Origin: Pseudarthrobacter enclensis
Lineage (GTDB): Bacteria > Actinomycetota > Actinomycetes > Actinomycetales > Micrococcaceae
NCBI RefSeq assembly: GCF_030811655.1
Contig: NZ_JAUSRE010000001.1
Span: 62,001 to 126,000, forward strand
Length of the DNA stretch: 64,000 nucleotides
Direction of reading: 5' to 3'
The notes under the pieces were generated by a model. It was not told the DNA's origin and made no database searches. It worked only from the letters and a program-made list of their open reading frames with translations. The position numbers and the translations under genes were made by a program. This document shows positions 1 through 9,900 of this stretch, in pieces; within the stretch, counting starts at the first letter, position 1, and the number at the start of each line of letters is the position of its first letter.

Positions 1-1035
1 TGGCCCGAGCTCGATGCGCTGCAGCTGGAACTCCCGGAACGGTGGACGGAACAGTTCCTGGTCCATCACCGTCCGTTCCGCAGCCAGCATTGGTAAAGCC
101 ACCGGGTGGAAGTCGATGGTACGCAGGAGCTCCGGGACGTCCACGTGCTTGGGCGTCAGGCCGCCCCGGAGGACATTGTCAGAGGACGCCATGACTTCCA
201 CGCCCAGGCCGTGCAGGTACGCGTGCACGTTCCCGGCGGGAAGATAGACGGCCTCTCCGGGCTTGAGCGAGATCCTGTTCAGCAGCAGCGAGATCAGGAC
301 GCCCGGGTCGCCCGGGTACTTTTCATTGAGGCTGATGACCGTGCCCAGCTCGGCCTGGAACGGCTCAAGCGACCCGCCGGAAAGCAGGGCTTCCACCACC
401 AGGGCCGTTTCCCCTGCAACCGCCTCGCCCCCGGTGATCAGCCGCTCAAAGGCCTGGCGGAGCCCGGCACCCTCATCCCCGGCAGCGAGATCGTCGATGA
501 GGGCCTGAAGCAGCGCCGGGGTCTGTTCACGGCCCGGGAAGGCCCCGGCAATGTGCTGCAGGATCCGGCGCGTCTCAGCTGCCGGGCGGAAGCCACACAG
601 CGCCTCGAACGGAGTGAGCGCGAAGATCATCTCCGGCTTGTGGTTGTCATCCTTGTAGTTCCGGTTTGGGGCATGCGGATCGAGTCCGGCCCCGTTTTCC
701 CGGGCAAACCCTTCCCGCGCCTGTTCAAGGCTTGGGTGGACCTGGAGGGAGAGCGGCTGCGCGGCCGCAAGGATCTTGGCCAGGAACGGCAGCCGCGGGC
801 CAAAGGCGGAAACGGACTCCGCGCCCAGGAAGTGTTCGGGGTCGGAAGAGACCAGCGCATCGAGAGGGCTCGTGGTCCGGTCCTCCGGGACGTGGGCCAC
901 CGAGGGAGAATCGGGATGCGCGCCGATCCACAGTTCCGCCTCGGGCCGCCCGGATTCGGGACGGCCCAGCAGTGAGGCGATGGCAGTCGTCGACCCCCAG
1001 GCGTAGTCCCTGAGGACGTTCTCAAGCTCGTACAA
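1..1035 (-). CDS. manA: Mannose-6-phosphate isomerase, class I (3' end outside window)
   Basis: Interconverts mannose-6-phosphate and fructose-6-phosphate in the cytoplasm, feeding GDP-mannose and mannosylated envelope polymers. The reverse-strand translation begins LYELENVLRDYAWGSTTAI and contains the type I PMI signatures: the ELWIGAHPDSPS stretch, the zinc-site region with LSLQVHPS, and YKDDNHKPEM, followed by PGEAVYLPAGNVHAYL. I place the start at a TTG (1035) because AAGGAA lies about 10 nt upstream and no ATG or GTG fits better; the start is therefore less certain than the identity. The gene runs off the left edge, so the C-terminus is missing. It is last in a minus-strand series purK-purE-LCP-manA, 61 nt after the LCP gene. 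Long plus-strand ORFs here are shadows. Confidence 0.93.
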   Translation of the reverse strand, partial: MYELENVLRDYAWGSTTAIASLLGRPESGRPEAELWIGAHPDSPSVAHVPEDRTTSPLDALVSSDPEHFLGAESVSAFGPRLPFLAKILAAAQPLSLQVHPSLEQAREGFARENGAGLDPHAPNRNYKDDNHKPEMIFALTPFEALCGFRPAAETRRILQHIAGAFPGREQTPALLQALIDDLAAGDEGAGLRQAFERLITGGEAVAGETALVVEALLSGGSLEPFQAELGTVISLNEKYPGDPGVLISLLLNRISLKPGEAVYLPAGNVHAYLHGLGVEVMASSDNVLRGGLTPKHVDVPELLRTIDFHPVALPMLAAERTVMDQELFRPPFREFQLQRIELGP

Positions 1036-1096
1036 AACGGTTCCGTTCCTTAGGGGTATGGGCAGTGATGAGTTGCTGGCCGCCAATGGCCGTGCG

Positions 1097-2749
1097 CTAC
1101 AGCGGGGCGCACTGTCCGTTAGTGGCCACGAGCTGGCGGATAGCCTCTTCATCGCCTTGGCGCTTTAGGTCGTTGAGCATTGCTTCGGTGATCGGTTCGC
1201 CATCCGGCGTCGTGGTCACCGGGGTGAAGTCCGACGGCGGGGGCTGCTGCCCTGCCTTTGCCGTTTCGGGCAGCGCGGCCGGGACAGCCCCTGCCGCCTG
1301 GACATGTCCGGCGCCTGCCTGTGGAACTGCGGCCCCGCCGTCGGGAATTCCTGCGGACTGTGCACCCTTGGCAGATGCGGACGCCAGCACCTGGTCCACC
1401 CGCTGGTGGATCTGGTCAAAGTCCGGATTGGTGGAGAACGACGGGTCGAAGTCGGGCGGCCCGATGGTGAGCCTCTTGACGTCCTTGCCCCTGGCTTTGA
1501 TGGCGAGGTCCAGGAAGCTGCCCAGCTGGGTGGAGGAGATGTTGGAGTCCACTACCTTGGTTCCCGCATTGGCGATGTCCTCGAACTTGGACAGCAAGGT
1601 GGCGGGATCCAGTTGTTTCAGCATGGCCTGCTGCACGCACTGCTGGCGGGCGATCCGGGCATAATCATCCACGAACTCCCGGGAGCGCCCGTACCAGAGC
1701 GCGTGGAAGCCATCCAGCTTGTTCTCGCCGGCGGGGATCCAGCCGAGGGGCATCCCGTGGATTCCGTTGGCTTCGTCAATGGTCTCGCCGCTGATCGGGA
1801 CCCAGCCGCCGGCCTTGATATGGATGCCGCCCATGGCGTCGATGAGCTTGGAGAAGCCGTCCATATCCACGAGGACGTAGGCCTGGATCTGCATGCCCAG
1901 TGTTCCGGAGACGGCCTCCATGGTTGCCTGGGCGCCGGGATCGGGCACCCCCGGGTAGAGGTCTGCATGTTCGTTGGTGACCTCGGTGTTGATGGCATTG
2001 ATCAGGCATTCGTTGCCACAGTTGTAGCCGTCAGGGTAGATGGAACGCATGGGGGAGCCTGCGCTGAATTGAGCGTTCTGGAAGTTCCGGGGGACCGAAA
2101 TAATGGCGGTCTGACCGGTCTCGGCGTCAACGCTCAGGACGGAAAGGCTGTCCGGCCTGCGGCCGGTGCGGTCGTCGCCCGCGTCGCCGCCCATCAGGAG
2201 GAAGTTGTAGCGCCCTTCCACGGCCTTGATTGCCGGGCCGGACGAAAAGATGTTGCCGATGGCGTTGCGGCCCACATTCAGGAGGTAGGCGGCGTAGCCC
2301 ACTGAGCCGCTGCCGAGGACCAGCGCCAGCACCAGGGCAATCCCGACGGCGGGACGCGCCCGGGGTGCCAGCAGCACAGGGCGGATGAGGCGCAGTGTAT
2401 TCAGGAAAAGGAACGACCAGCCGAGGGCCAGCGCCGCGAGCAGGACCACCAAGACCAGGGACGTGACAGGGTTGGTGACGACGCTGATGACCAGGCTTCG
2501 GTTGAGCAGGAGCAGGAGTACGGCCAGCAGCAGGACCGCCCATGCAGAGAGCGTTACGCGCAGTGCCGTCCGTCCCAGTTTCCTGTCGCCAGCAACGAGC
2601 TGGGCGCTGCCCGGAAGCAGGAGCGTCAGCAGGATCAGCACGAAGGCGCGCTTGGTGCGCACCGGGGAGGAAGCGCTGACCGGGTAGCGGACCGGGTCCA
2701 TGAGGGACGGGCCGGAACCAGTGTGGGGCACACTGCTGCTGGTGGCCAT
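1097..2749 (-). CDS. LytR-CpsA-Psr (LCP) family protein
   Basis: LCP enzymes transfer undecaprenyl-linked glycopolymers onto peptidoglycan at the outer face of the membrane. The 550-residue product has four hydrophobic segments (about residues 35-53, 62-82, 95-117 and 133-155), more than the single segment of classical LCP proteins. An extracytoplasmic LCP domain starts near residue 180 with NFLLMGGDAGDDRTGRRPDS and ISVPRNF, the acidic and arginine residues typical of the pyrophosphate/metal site. A Pro/Ala-rich tail precedes the last 40 residues. I chose the ATG at 2749, 11 nt after the purE stop; the frame is open about 50 codons further upstream but that stretch is purE antisense-like sequence. 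The pairing with manA suggests attachment of a mannose-containing polymer, which is inference. Confidence 0.9.
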   Translation of the reverse strand: MATSSSVPHTGSGPSLMDPVRYPVSASSPVRTKRAFVLILLTLLLPGSAQLVAGDRKLGRTALRVTLSAWAVLLLAVLLLLLNRSLVISVVTNPVTSLVLVVLLAALALGWSFLFLNTLRLIRPVLLAPRARPAVGIALVLALVLGSGSVGYAAYLLNVGRNAIGNIFSSGPAIKAVEGRYNFLLMGGDAGDDRTGRRPDSLSVLSVDAETGQTAIISVPRNFQNAQFSAGSPMRSIYPDGYNCGNECLINAINTEVTNEHADLYPGVPDPGAQATMEAVSGTLGMQIQAYVLVDMDGFSKLIDAMGGIHIKAGGWVPISGETIDEANGIHGMPLGWIPAGENKLDGFHALWYGRSREFVDDYARIARQQCVQQAMLKQLDPATLLSKFEDIANAGTKVVDSNISSTQLGSFLDLAIKARGKDVKRLTIGPPDFDPSFSTNPDFDQIHQRVDQVLASASAKGAQSAGIPDGGAAVPQAGAGHVQAAGAVPAALPETAKAGQQPPPSDFTPVTTTPDGEPITEAMLNDLKRQGDEEAIRQLVATNGQCAPL

Positions 2750-2759
2750 GCCCGCCGCC

Positions 2760-3344
2760 CTAACGGCTGCCCCGAAGAGCGCCGGAACCTTCAGGGAAGA
2801 CTTCGCTGACCTTTTGCCGCAGGCTGGCACCCTTGCGCGAGGCCACAGCATTAAGGTCGGCGGCGAAGTCCAGGAGATCCGCACGCAGTGAAGCGGCAAG
2901 CTCGTCGGTGCCGGACGCCAGCATCCGGACGGCCAGCAGACCGGCGTTCCGGGCTCCCGCGATGGATACAGTGGCCACCGGCACGCCGGCGGGCATCTGG
3001 ACGATGGACAGCAGGGAGTCTATCCCGTCCAGGGTCTTCAGCGGCACCGGCACGCCGATTACGGGTAAGGGCGTGACGCTGGCGAGCATCCCCGGCAGGT
3101 GGGCCGCCCCGCCGGCACCGGCGATGATGACACGCAGCCCACGTTCGTGGGCAGTCTGGCCGTACCGGATCATTTCGGTGGGCATGCGGTGGGCGGAGAC
3201 GACGTCCGCCTCAAAAGGGATGCCGAATTCGGCCAGGGCTTCTGCCGCCGCCTCCATCACGGGCCAGTCCGAGTCGGAGCCCATGACCAGGCCCACCAGG
3301 GGACTGGGGCCGGAAGCGGCAGCGGGGGTGGCTTCAGCGCTCAT
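2760..3344 (-). CDS. purE: N5-carboxyaminoimidazole ribonucleotide mutase
   Basis: Converts N5-CAIR, the PurK product, to CAIR in purine biosynthesis. The 194-residue protein has the class I PurE hallmarks: [16 protein letters not shown] near residues 20-35, the SAHRMP motif with the catalytic histidine, and [14 protein letters not shown]. The N-terminus carries a short Ala/Pro-rich extension. The ATG at 3344 overlaps the purK stop in an ATGA arrangement, so the two genes are translationally coupled. The frame stays open upstream through purK, but only this start gives a normal-length PurE. Confidence 0.96.
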   Translation of the reverse strand: MSAEATPAAASGPSPLVGLVMGSDSDWPVMEAAAEALAEFGIPFEADVVSAHRMPTEMIRYGQTAHERGLRVIIAGAGGAAHLPGMLASVTPLPVIGVPVPLKTLDGIDSLLSIVQMPAGVPVATVSIAGARNAGLLAVRMLASGTDELAASLRADLLDFAADLNAVASRKGASLRQKVSEVFPEGSGALRGSR

Positions 3345-4537
3345 GCGTTCTCCTCGAAAAGTGCGGATGGTTCTTCGGCGGCAGCACGGCCGTCCCGGAT
3401 GATGCCGGCCACAGCTGCGGCACGGCGCCGGACGGAGTCCACCTCTGCGGTGGAACTGCCCACCAGGTTGACGTGGCCGATCTTGCGGCCGCGCCGTACG
3501 GACTTGCCGTAGCAGTGGACCTTCGCGGCGGGCTCGGAGGCAAGGGCCATGGGGTATGCGGAAAACAGATCCTGGTTGTCCCCGCCCAGGAAGTTCTTCA
3601 TCACAGTCACGGGTGCCAGCGCATCGGTGGCACCCAGGGGCAGGTTCAGGACGGCACGCAGATGCTGTTCGAACTGGCTGGTGATGGAGCCGTCCTGGGT
3701 CCAGTGACCTGTGTTGTGCGGCCGCATTGCCAGTTCGTTGATCAGGAACCCGGCTCCGGCGCCGGGGGTTTCGAAGAGTTCCACCGCCAGGACGCCGGTC
3801 ACGTCCAGCTCCGCCGCGATGCGCAGGGCGGCGTCCTCGGCCGCGGCAGCGACCTCCAGCGGAATATCCAGTGCGGGGGCAATCACCTCGTCGCAAACGC
3901 CGTCCACCTGGATGGTGTGGACCACCGGCCATGCCCGGGCCTCGCCGTCGGGATTGCGTGCCACCAGTGCGGAGAGCTCCCGCGTGAATTCGACCTTCGC
4001 CTCGGCCAGCAGGGGACTCATGGCGGCGAACCAGTCGGCGGTTTCTGCGGCTTCATCGGCGGAGGCGACGATCCTGACGCCCTTTCCGTCATATCCGCCG
4101 CGGGGTGTTTTCAGGACGACGGGCCAGCCCGTCCGATCGCCGAATTCAACCAGCGCGTCAACGTCCACTACGGACGCCCAAGCGGGGTTCGGCAGTTCCA
4201 GGCGGTCGATGGCGGCACGCATCACCAGTTTGTCCTGCGCGTGGACCAGCGCATCGGGTCCGGGCTGGACATTGACTCCGGCCTCCTGGAGGGCGCGGAG
4301 GTGGTCCGTGGGCACGTGCTCGTGGTCGAACGTCATCACGTCCAGGCCCTTGGAGAACTCCAGGAGCGTCTGCAGGTCCTTGTAATCGCCTACTGGCGTC
4401 GCGGGTACGGCTGACACTGCGGAAACGTCGTCGCCCTCGGCGAGGACGCGGAGTTCGAAGCCGAGTGCAGTAGCGGCAGGGGCCATCATTCGCGCGAGCT
4501 GGCCGCCGCCAACCACGCCTATCACTGGAAAAGTCAC
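3341..4537 (-). CDS. purK: 5-(carboxyamino)imidazole ribonucleotide synthase
   Basis: ATP-dependent carboxylation of AIR to N5-CAIR, the step before PurE. The 398-residue product starts [17 protein letters not shown], the N-terminal nucleotide-binding loop of PurK, and shows ATP-grasp features: [23 protein letters not shown] and [15 protein letters not shown]. The GTG at 4537 lies 7 nt after a TAGGCT box (4550-4545 on the minus strand), so the mRNA is probably leaderless; this supports the start although the frame is open 90 codons further upstream. It heads the purK-purE-LCP-manA run. Confidence 0.95.
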   Translation of the reverse strand: MTFPVIGVVGGGQLARMMAPAATALGFELRVLAEGDDVSAVSAVPATPVGDYKDLQTLLEFSKGLDVMTFDHEHVPTDHLRALQEAGVNVQPGPDALVHAQDKLVMRAAIDRLELPNPAWASVVDVDALVEFGDRTGWPVVLKTPRGGYDGKGVRIVASADEAAETADWFAAMSPLLAEAKVEFTRELSALVARNPDGEARAWPVVHTIQVDGVCDEVIAPALDIPLEVAAAAEDAALRIAAELDVTGVLAVELFETPGAGAGFLINELAMRPHNTGHWTQDGSITSQFEQHLRAVLNLPLGATDALAPVTVMKNFLGGDNQDLFSAYPMALASEPAAKVHCYGKSVRRGRKIGHVNLVGSSTAEVDSVRRRAAAVAGIIRDGRAAAEEPSALFEENA

Positions 4538-4544
4538 ATGTGCC

Positions 4545-4550
4545 AGCCTA
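4545..4550 (-). promoter_or_regulatory. Candidate -10 box of purK, leaderless type
   Basis: TAGGCT on the minus strand, 7 nt from the purK GTG. It matches the actinobacterial TANNNT -10 pattern. No convincing -35 box is visible. Confidence 0.55.
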
Positions 4551-4712
4551 CCGAAAACGGAAAGGATCGGCGGTTTTACCGGTCCGCGGGAAGAACAGTT
4601 TCTCCCCGGACCGCGCAACGGGCACCTGCCGCCGGGGGGCCTTTCAAAGCTTTGGGGGCTAAAATGGACCCTTGGCCGAGTGGCCCACAGTTCGTCGCGG
4701 CCATGGAGGGTC

Positions 4713-5273
4713 ATGTTTAACGCACTTGCAGATCGTATCCGGGGGCTCGCCTCGCTCTTCTGGCGTGAGGTGGCCAAGTTTGGAGCGGTGGGCGGTGTGG
4801 CGTTCGTCATCGATAACGGCCTGACCTACTACCTGATGCACGGACCCATGTCTGACAGCGAAGCGAAAGCGCGGTTCGTGGGCGCCACCGTCGCCACCGT
4901 CTTCTCATGGGTGGCGAACCGTTTTTGGACCTTCAGGCACCGACGCCAGGCCAATGTGGTCCGTGAGTTTGTCATGTTCGTCATCATTAACGGGATCGGC
5001 ATTGGCATCTCCACCGGCTTGACGGCCCTGGCCAAGTACGGGATGGGCATCGACGACAAGAACCTGCTGTTCCTGGCCGGCGTCGTCGGCATCCTGGTGG
5101 CCACGGTAGTGCGCTTCTTTGCCTACCGCTTCCTGGTCTTCAACCAGGAACTGGACCAGGAACCCGAGTTCTCCCACGACCACGAAATCATCGAGGCGCA
5201 CCCCCACCGCGAGCCCGCGCGTGCCGCTGAGCGGGCGGCCTCCACTCCTACCGATGGCGGCCCGCAGGCCTGA
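4713..5273 (+). CDS. GtrA family membrane protein
   Basis: GtrA proteins are small four-helix membrane proteins thought to move or stabilise polyprenyl-phosphate-linked sugars for cell-surface glycosylation. The 186-residue product has four hydrophobic segments (roughly AKFGAVGGVAFVIDNGLTYY, FVGATVATVFSWVANRFW, FVMFVIINGIGIGIS, LFLAGVVGILVATVVRFFAYRF) with the family's conserved NRxWTFR-type motif. A hydrophilic acidic tail of about 45 residues follows. The start is uncertain: ATG 4713 has GGAGG only 3 nt away, and an in-frame GTG at 4680 is possible. A short ORF from ATG 4664 ends at 4720, overlapping this start. A TAAAAT box at 4660-4665 could be the -10. The gene is divergent from purK and converges on the next gene. 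Confidence 0.85.
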   Translation: MFNALADRIRGLASLFWREVAKFGAVGGVAFVIDNGLTYYLMHGPMSDSEAKARFVGATVATVFSWVANRFWTFRHRRQANVVREFVMFVIINGIGIGISTGLTALAKYGMGIDDKNLLFLAGVVGILVATVVRFFAYRFLVFNQELDQEPEFSHDHEIIEAHPHREPARAAERAASTPTDGGPQA

Positions 5274-5284
5274 CGGAGGCGCTG

Positions 5285-5986
5285 CTAACTCCCGTGGATT
5301 CGTTCGGCCGCCAGCAGTTTGTCGGTGAGCGCCACCTCGGGGTGAGTCAATACTATGGAGCCGTCACGCTGCCAGGCCCCCAGCGCATGCGCCAAGGCGT
5401 TCTCAAGTCCGGCCGCGGCCGGGACATGCAGCCTGGCGCCGTCCGTGTGCGGCACCGCAAAACCAGTGATCAGCTCCCCGTGCAGGACCGACGTTCCCTG
5501 ACCGGTGAGGACGGCGCGGCCTGACGGGTCCGGGTCTGTGTGGGGCATGAACACGTCCCCGTGGGACCGCACCTCCGCAGCGTAGTCCAGGCAGCCGGCC
5601 GGGAGGTCGCCCGCCCAGCGCATGGCGAGTGCCGGCAGCGCAACGGCAATCACGGCGTCGTACTGACCCTCGTGCGCGCCGGGACTGTCCGTCACGAGGA
5701 AATCGGCGGGACCGCCGTCGAGCACCGTTTCCAGGCCAAGCTGCCAGCCAGCCAGTGCCCAAACCAGAGCCTTCCAGTGGGCGGGCAGCGAGAGCCGCAG
5801 TCGCATGCCCGGCTCCGCGTCGAGTTCGTCCTGCAGGAGGTTGCTGGTCTTGGCTGCCCAGTTGTCCAGGACGCGGCCCGACAGTTCCACGCGCTCGGAG
5901 TCGGGTCCGTACCAGGTGAGGCGTGGTGCCGTGGCGTTGCCGGAACGGAGGCTGTGCATGAGGCCGATAGCCGGGATTGTCGTCAT
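5285..5986 (-). CDS. TIGR03089 family protein (AMP-binding-enzyme-like)
   Basis: A 233-residue member of an actinobacterial family related to the N-terminal part of acyl-CoA synthetases; its function is not known. The opening TWYGPDSERVELSGRVLDNWAAK resembles the start of AMP-binding enzymes, and ALVWALAGWQLGLETVL resembles the following helix. The P-loop (TSGTTGKPK-type) and the C-terminal catalytic lobe are absent, so adenylation activity is unlikely. The ATG at 5986 sits 6 nt downstream of CAGGAT, a near match to the leaderless promoter pattern seen elsewhere in the window. It converges with the GtrA gene, with 11 nt between the stops. Confidence 0.85.
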   Translation of the reverse strand: MTTIPAIGLMHSLRSGNATAPRLTWYGPDSERVELSGRVLDNWAAKTSNLLQDELDAEPGMRLRLSLPAHWKALVWALAGWQLGLETVLDGGPADFLVTDSPGAHEGQYDAVIAVALPALAMRWAGDLPAGCLDYAAEVRSHGDVFMPHTDPDPSGRAVLTGQGTSVLHGELITGFAVPHTDGARLHVPAAAGLENALAHALGAWQRDGSIVLTHPEVALTDKLLAAERIHGS

Positions 5987-6056
5987 GGCTTCATCCTGCC
6001 ACTCACGGCTACCCGGGGAATGCGGGCGGACGTCCCTGGCAGGCGGGCCGACGGAA

Positions 6057-6072
6057 TGTGATGTTAATCACC
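6057..6072. promoter_or_regulatory. Candidate CRP/GlxR-type cAMP-regulator site
   Basis: TGTGA-N6-TCACC, matching nine of the ten conserved positions of the CRP/GlxR consensus TGTGA-N6-TCACA. It lies about 70 bp upstream of the TIGR03089 gene and about 190 bp upstream of the likely whiB promoter. Site identity is inferred from consensus only. Confidence 0.5.
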
Positions 6073-6258
6073 AGTATTGCTAAGGATGCTTGCTATTTTC
6101 CACAAGAGCGGGTATTTTCCCCGCCAGCACAAGGTTTGGACCGCTTTTTTGAGCTTCCGGGTGCCCCTGGCCGCTCCGCCACGCCCGGGTGAATGAAAAT
6201 CCCGGGCGTGGCGTGCGCAAGCATCACCGCGGCAAGTGTCTATTATCCCGGCAACGGC

Positions 6259-6297
6259 TTGACTCACCCTAGTTACACACGTGTAATTAGGTAACTA
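6259..6297 (+). promoter_or_regulatory. whiB promoter with overlapping dyad
   Basis: TTGACT (6259-6264), a 17-nt spacer and TGTAAT (6282-6287) form a sigma-70-like promoter, the best -35/-10 pair in the window. An inverted repeat TAGTTAC (6270-6276) / GTAACTA (6291-6297) encloses the -10 box, and TTACAC-ac-GTGTAA is nested inside. This geometry suits a repressor or autoregulatory operator. The whole 5987-6375 stretch is non-coding and AT-richer than its surroundings; it also holds two TATTTTCC direct repeats at 6094 and 6113. Confidence 0.5.
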
Positions 6298-6375
6298 AAG
6301 CAATTGCGTAAATACCGGCACACAACCGAGTGTCCACGTATCCAGGCAGTGGCTGAAAACATCAGGAGGGTCGCC

Positions 6376-6909
6376 GTGGGGCAAGCAGAGCGTATCCAGG
6401 AAGATGCCGTCGTAGCCGGTCAGGCAACGGCAAAATACCGTGCGCGGGGGGTGCCGAGTGATTGGTACGTGGATCCCGCCGATCCTGATGCTGCGGAGCG
6501 GTACAACAGGGATTCCACTACTATCCTGGAGGACCAGGCCACGGCGTTCCTCGCGGCGCATCAGGCCCTCCTCGAAGGGGTTACTGAGTCCGAAGATGAC
6601 CTAGACCCCCCAATGGAACTCGCTGCCGCCGGCAATGTCCAGCCGGTATGGATCGGGTTGCCGCTTCAGCAGGATTTCGATGACGAGGGGGAGCTGGGCT
6701 GGCAAACGGACGCCCTGTGCGCCCAGACGGATCCGGAAGCCTTCTTTCCCGAAAAGGGCGGCTCCACCCGCGATGCCAAGAAAGTCTGCGGGGCCTGCAA
6801 CGTACGGTCGCAGTGCCTGGAGTACGCGCTGGCCAACGACGAACGGTTCGGCATCTGGGGAGGCCTTTCCGAGCGTGAACGCCGGCGGCTAAGGAAGCGA
6901 GCAATCTAA
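6376..6909 (+). CDS. WhiB-family transcriptional regulator (WhiB2/WhmD-like)
   Basis: WhiB proteins carry a [4Fe-4S] cluster on four cysteines and act with the principal sigma factor. Here the cluster ligands are visible in DALCAQTDPEAFFPEKGG, VCGAC (CxxC) and QCLEYAL, followed by the turn GIWGG and the basic tail ERERRRLRKRA. I chose the GTG at 6376 because AGGAGGG lies 5 nt upstream; the frame is open to 6304. At 177 residues it is longer than most WhiB proteins because of an acidic N-terminal extension of about 95 residues. Assignment to the WhiB2/WhmD branch rests on neighbours: in Mycobacterium tuberculosis whiB2 lies beside the homologues of the metallopeptidase-family and DUF3499 genes found at 12-13 kb here. 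Confidence 0.93.
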   Translation: MGQAERIQEDAVVAGQATAKYRARGVPSDWYVDPADPDAAERYNRDSTTILEDQATAFLAAHQALLEGVTESEDDLDPPMELAAAGNVQPVWIGLPLQQDFDDEGELGWQTDALCAQTDPEAFFPEKGGSTRDAKKVCGACNVRSQCLEYALANDERFGIWGGLSERERRRLRKRAI

Positions 6910-6920
6910 TTCTTCAGGAT

Positions 6921-9900
6921 GTGCACGTCACTGCCGTTGTGGTTGCCCACAACGGCAGTGCCTACCTGCCCAGAACCCTTTCAGCACTGGCTGCCCAGAG
7001 CCGTCCCGTGGACCGCGCCATCGGCGTGGACACCGGGTCCGGCGATGACTCCGTCCGCCTTCTCAGTGAAGCGCTTGGGGAGGCCAGTGTCGTCCGCCAT
7101 GCCCGGGCCAAGGGCGGCATGGGCGCCGCCGTCTCCGCTGCCCTCGCGGAGCTGGCGCCGTTCACGGAGTCCGCCGAGGGTGCCACCGCGGAGTGGATCT
7201 GGCTGCTGCATGACGACGCAGCGCCGGCGCCTGAAGCCCTCGCTGAACTTCTCGGCGCCGTGGAACGCGCGCCTTCGGTCACCGTTGCAGGCTGCAAGCA
7301 ACTGGACTGGCACTCACCGCGCAGGCTCATTGACGTCGGGCTCTCCACGAGCCGCTGGGCCGAACGGCTTACCCTGATCGATGCCGATGAAATGGACCAG
7401 GGCCAGTATGACGGCAGGTCTGATACCTTCGCCGTCAATTCCGCAGGCATGCTGGTCCGCCGCGACGTTTGGGAGCAACTGGGCGGGTTCGACCCCGCAC
7501 TGCCCGGCAGCGGTGACGATGTGGATTTCTGCTGGCGCAACCGCCTGGCGGGCCATCGCGTCGTGGTGGTCCCTGCCGCCCGCATGTTCCACGTGGCCCA
7601 CCGGCCGCATGCCCTTGGGAACCCGGCCGCGGCGCGAAAAGCCCAGGTCCACCTCCGGCTGAAACACAGCCCCCTGTGGATGGTGCCCGTCCATGGCATC
7701 GGCGCCCTGCTCGGCAGCCTCTTCAAGCTGGTCCTGAGCATCGTGGTCAAGGATCCCGGCCACGGCATTTCCCAGCTCCTTGCAACCTGCGCCGCACTGG
7801 CCAGGCCCCGGGCCCTGGCAAAGGGCCGCCGGACCGCCAAACGCACGCGACGTATCCGCCGGTCCGTCATCCGCAAGCTCCAGACGCCCCGGCGGGAGGT
7901 CTGGAGCCACCGGCGGTCGCTGATGGAGGCGCTGGGGTCCGACGGATCAGGTACTGACGACCTTGTCCAGGATCCCCTCGCGCACCAGCCCACAGGTGAC
8001 GCCGCCGATGACTTTGCCGCCCTGGCCACCACCAGACGCGGATGGGTGGGCAACGGTGCCCTGGCCGCCGTTATCATCGCCTCCGTGGCCTCACTCCTGG
8101 CTTTGGCGGGATTGTTCCGGGCCGGCGCGGTGGCCGGCGGCGCCCTTATTCCTGTTTCTCCACGGCTCGGGGACGTCTGGCACAACGCCTCCACGTGGTG
8201 GATCAGCCTTGGAGCCGGACTTCCCGGGCACGGCGATCCCTTTGACTACGTCCTGTGGCTCATCGGAGTCCTCGGCGGTGGCGACGCCAACCCGGCCATG
8301 GCCTGGCTGCTTCTGCTTGGGTCCCCGCTGTCCGGCCTCACCGCCTGGTTTGCGGCAGGCGGCCTGACAGTGCGCCGCCGGCTGCGCCTGGTTGCAGCCC
8401 TTTTCTGGGCGGCTTCACCGGCACTGCAGGTTGCATTGAACCAAGGCCGCGCCGGTGCGCTGGTTGCACACATCACGCTGCCGCTGGTGGTCCTGGGCCT
8501 GCTGCGGGCCACGGGCTCCGCAGTAGGACACGGCCGCTTCAACGCCGACGCGCCATCCGTTGACACGGCCGGCGAACAGACCCCCGCCAAGCCGGGGGTC
8601 AACGGCACGCCCTCCTGGACCGCTTCCGCTGCAGCGGGCCTGGCCCTGGCAGTCACCACGGCGTCGGCGCCGTCACTGGTCATCCCGGCCACCGTGGTCA
8701 TCCTGCTCTGCGGTTTGCTGCTGCGCCGCCGCGGGCGAACGGTGTGGTGGGCGCTGCTGCCCACCGCCGCCCTGTTCATCCCCTTCGCGCTGTCAACGCT
8801 CGACAGGCCCCGGGCCCTCCTTGCCGATCCCGGTCTTCCGCTTGGGTTCGACGCCGCACCGCTGTGGCAGCAGGTCCTGGGCCAGCCGCTCTCATTCGAC
8901 CCCGGCGCCGGCCTCCAGGGACTGGCTGCCTTCACCAGCGGCACCGTGCCGTGGGCCCTGCTGCTCGCCCTGCTTATCGCGGCGCCCGTGCTGCTCCTCG
9001 CCATCCTGGGAGTCTTTTCAAAAGGACAGCGGGCAGGGACCGCCAGATGGTTTTGGATTGCCGCGGTCATCGCGCTGGCCAGTGGCTGGTTCTGCAGCCA
9101 CGTAGTGACGGGGCTGAACGCGGGCCTCCTGGTGGCGCCCTTCTCCGGCCCGGCAGTCTCGGCCGCGTCCTTCGCCCTTCTTGCGGCAGCCATCCTGGGC
9201 GCCGAGCAACTGCTGTCCGCTGCGGACAAGGCTGCCGGGAACGGAGCTAAGACCAAGACGGCGGCGCGCGCCGCGCTTGCGCTGGGACTGGTGGTGCTGC
9301 TGGCGGGCCCGCTCGCGGGCATGGCCGACTGGTCCGCACAGAACCTACTGCGTCCGGCCGCCGCAGCGGGTAACCAGCCCGCGGCAACCCAGGGGACCGC
9401 CCTCTCTTCAGCGCCGAACACTTCCGGCACCGGGGGAGCGCTGGGCGCTGCACGGCTCGTGGAAGCCGCTCCCGGCCGGTCCCTTCCCGCCACCGCCATC
9501 GACCGGGGGACCGGTCCCGAACAGACGCGCACCCTCCTGCTGAGCACCGGAGACGACGGTACCTTCAGCGCGTCGCTGATGCGCGGATCCGGCACTACGC
9601 TGGACGGCCTCTCCGCCATCGCCTCCGCACGGAGCGTCATCGGCGCACCAGGCGCCGAAGAAGTCCGCGGTGACGACGACGTCACCGCAGCTCTGCGGCG
9701 CGTCGTGGCCACCCTCGTTGCGGGCCAGGGCGTGGACCCGCGCCCCGACCTCGAACAGCTCGGCGTTGGATTTGTCGTGCTCCGTTCCGCGGATACGGCA
9801 GCCCAGCTGACCGCCAGCCGGATGGACGCAGTTCCGGGCCTCGTCGCAGTGGGCCAGACCGACGTTGGCTGGCTCTGGCGCGTCAGCCCGCTGAACCAGC

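Noticed and set aside
106..975. 289-codon plus-strand frame at the left edge
   Set aside because: Antisense of manA, whose reading frame is open to the window edge with PMI motifs.
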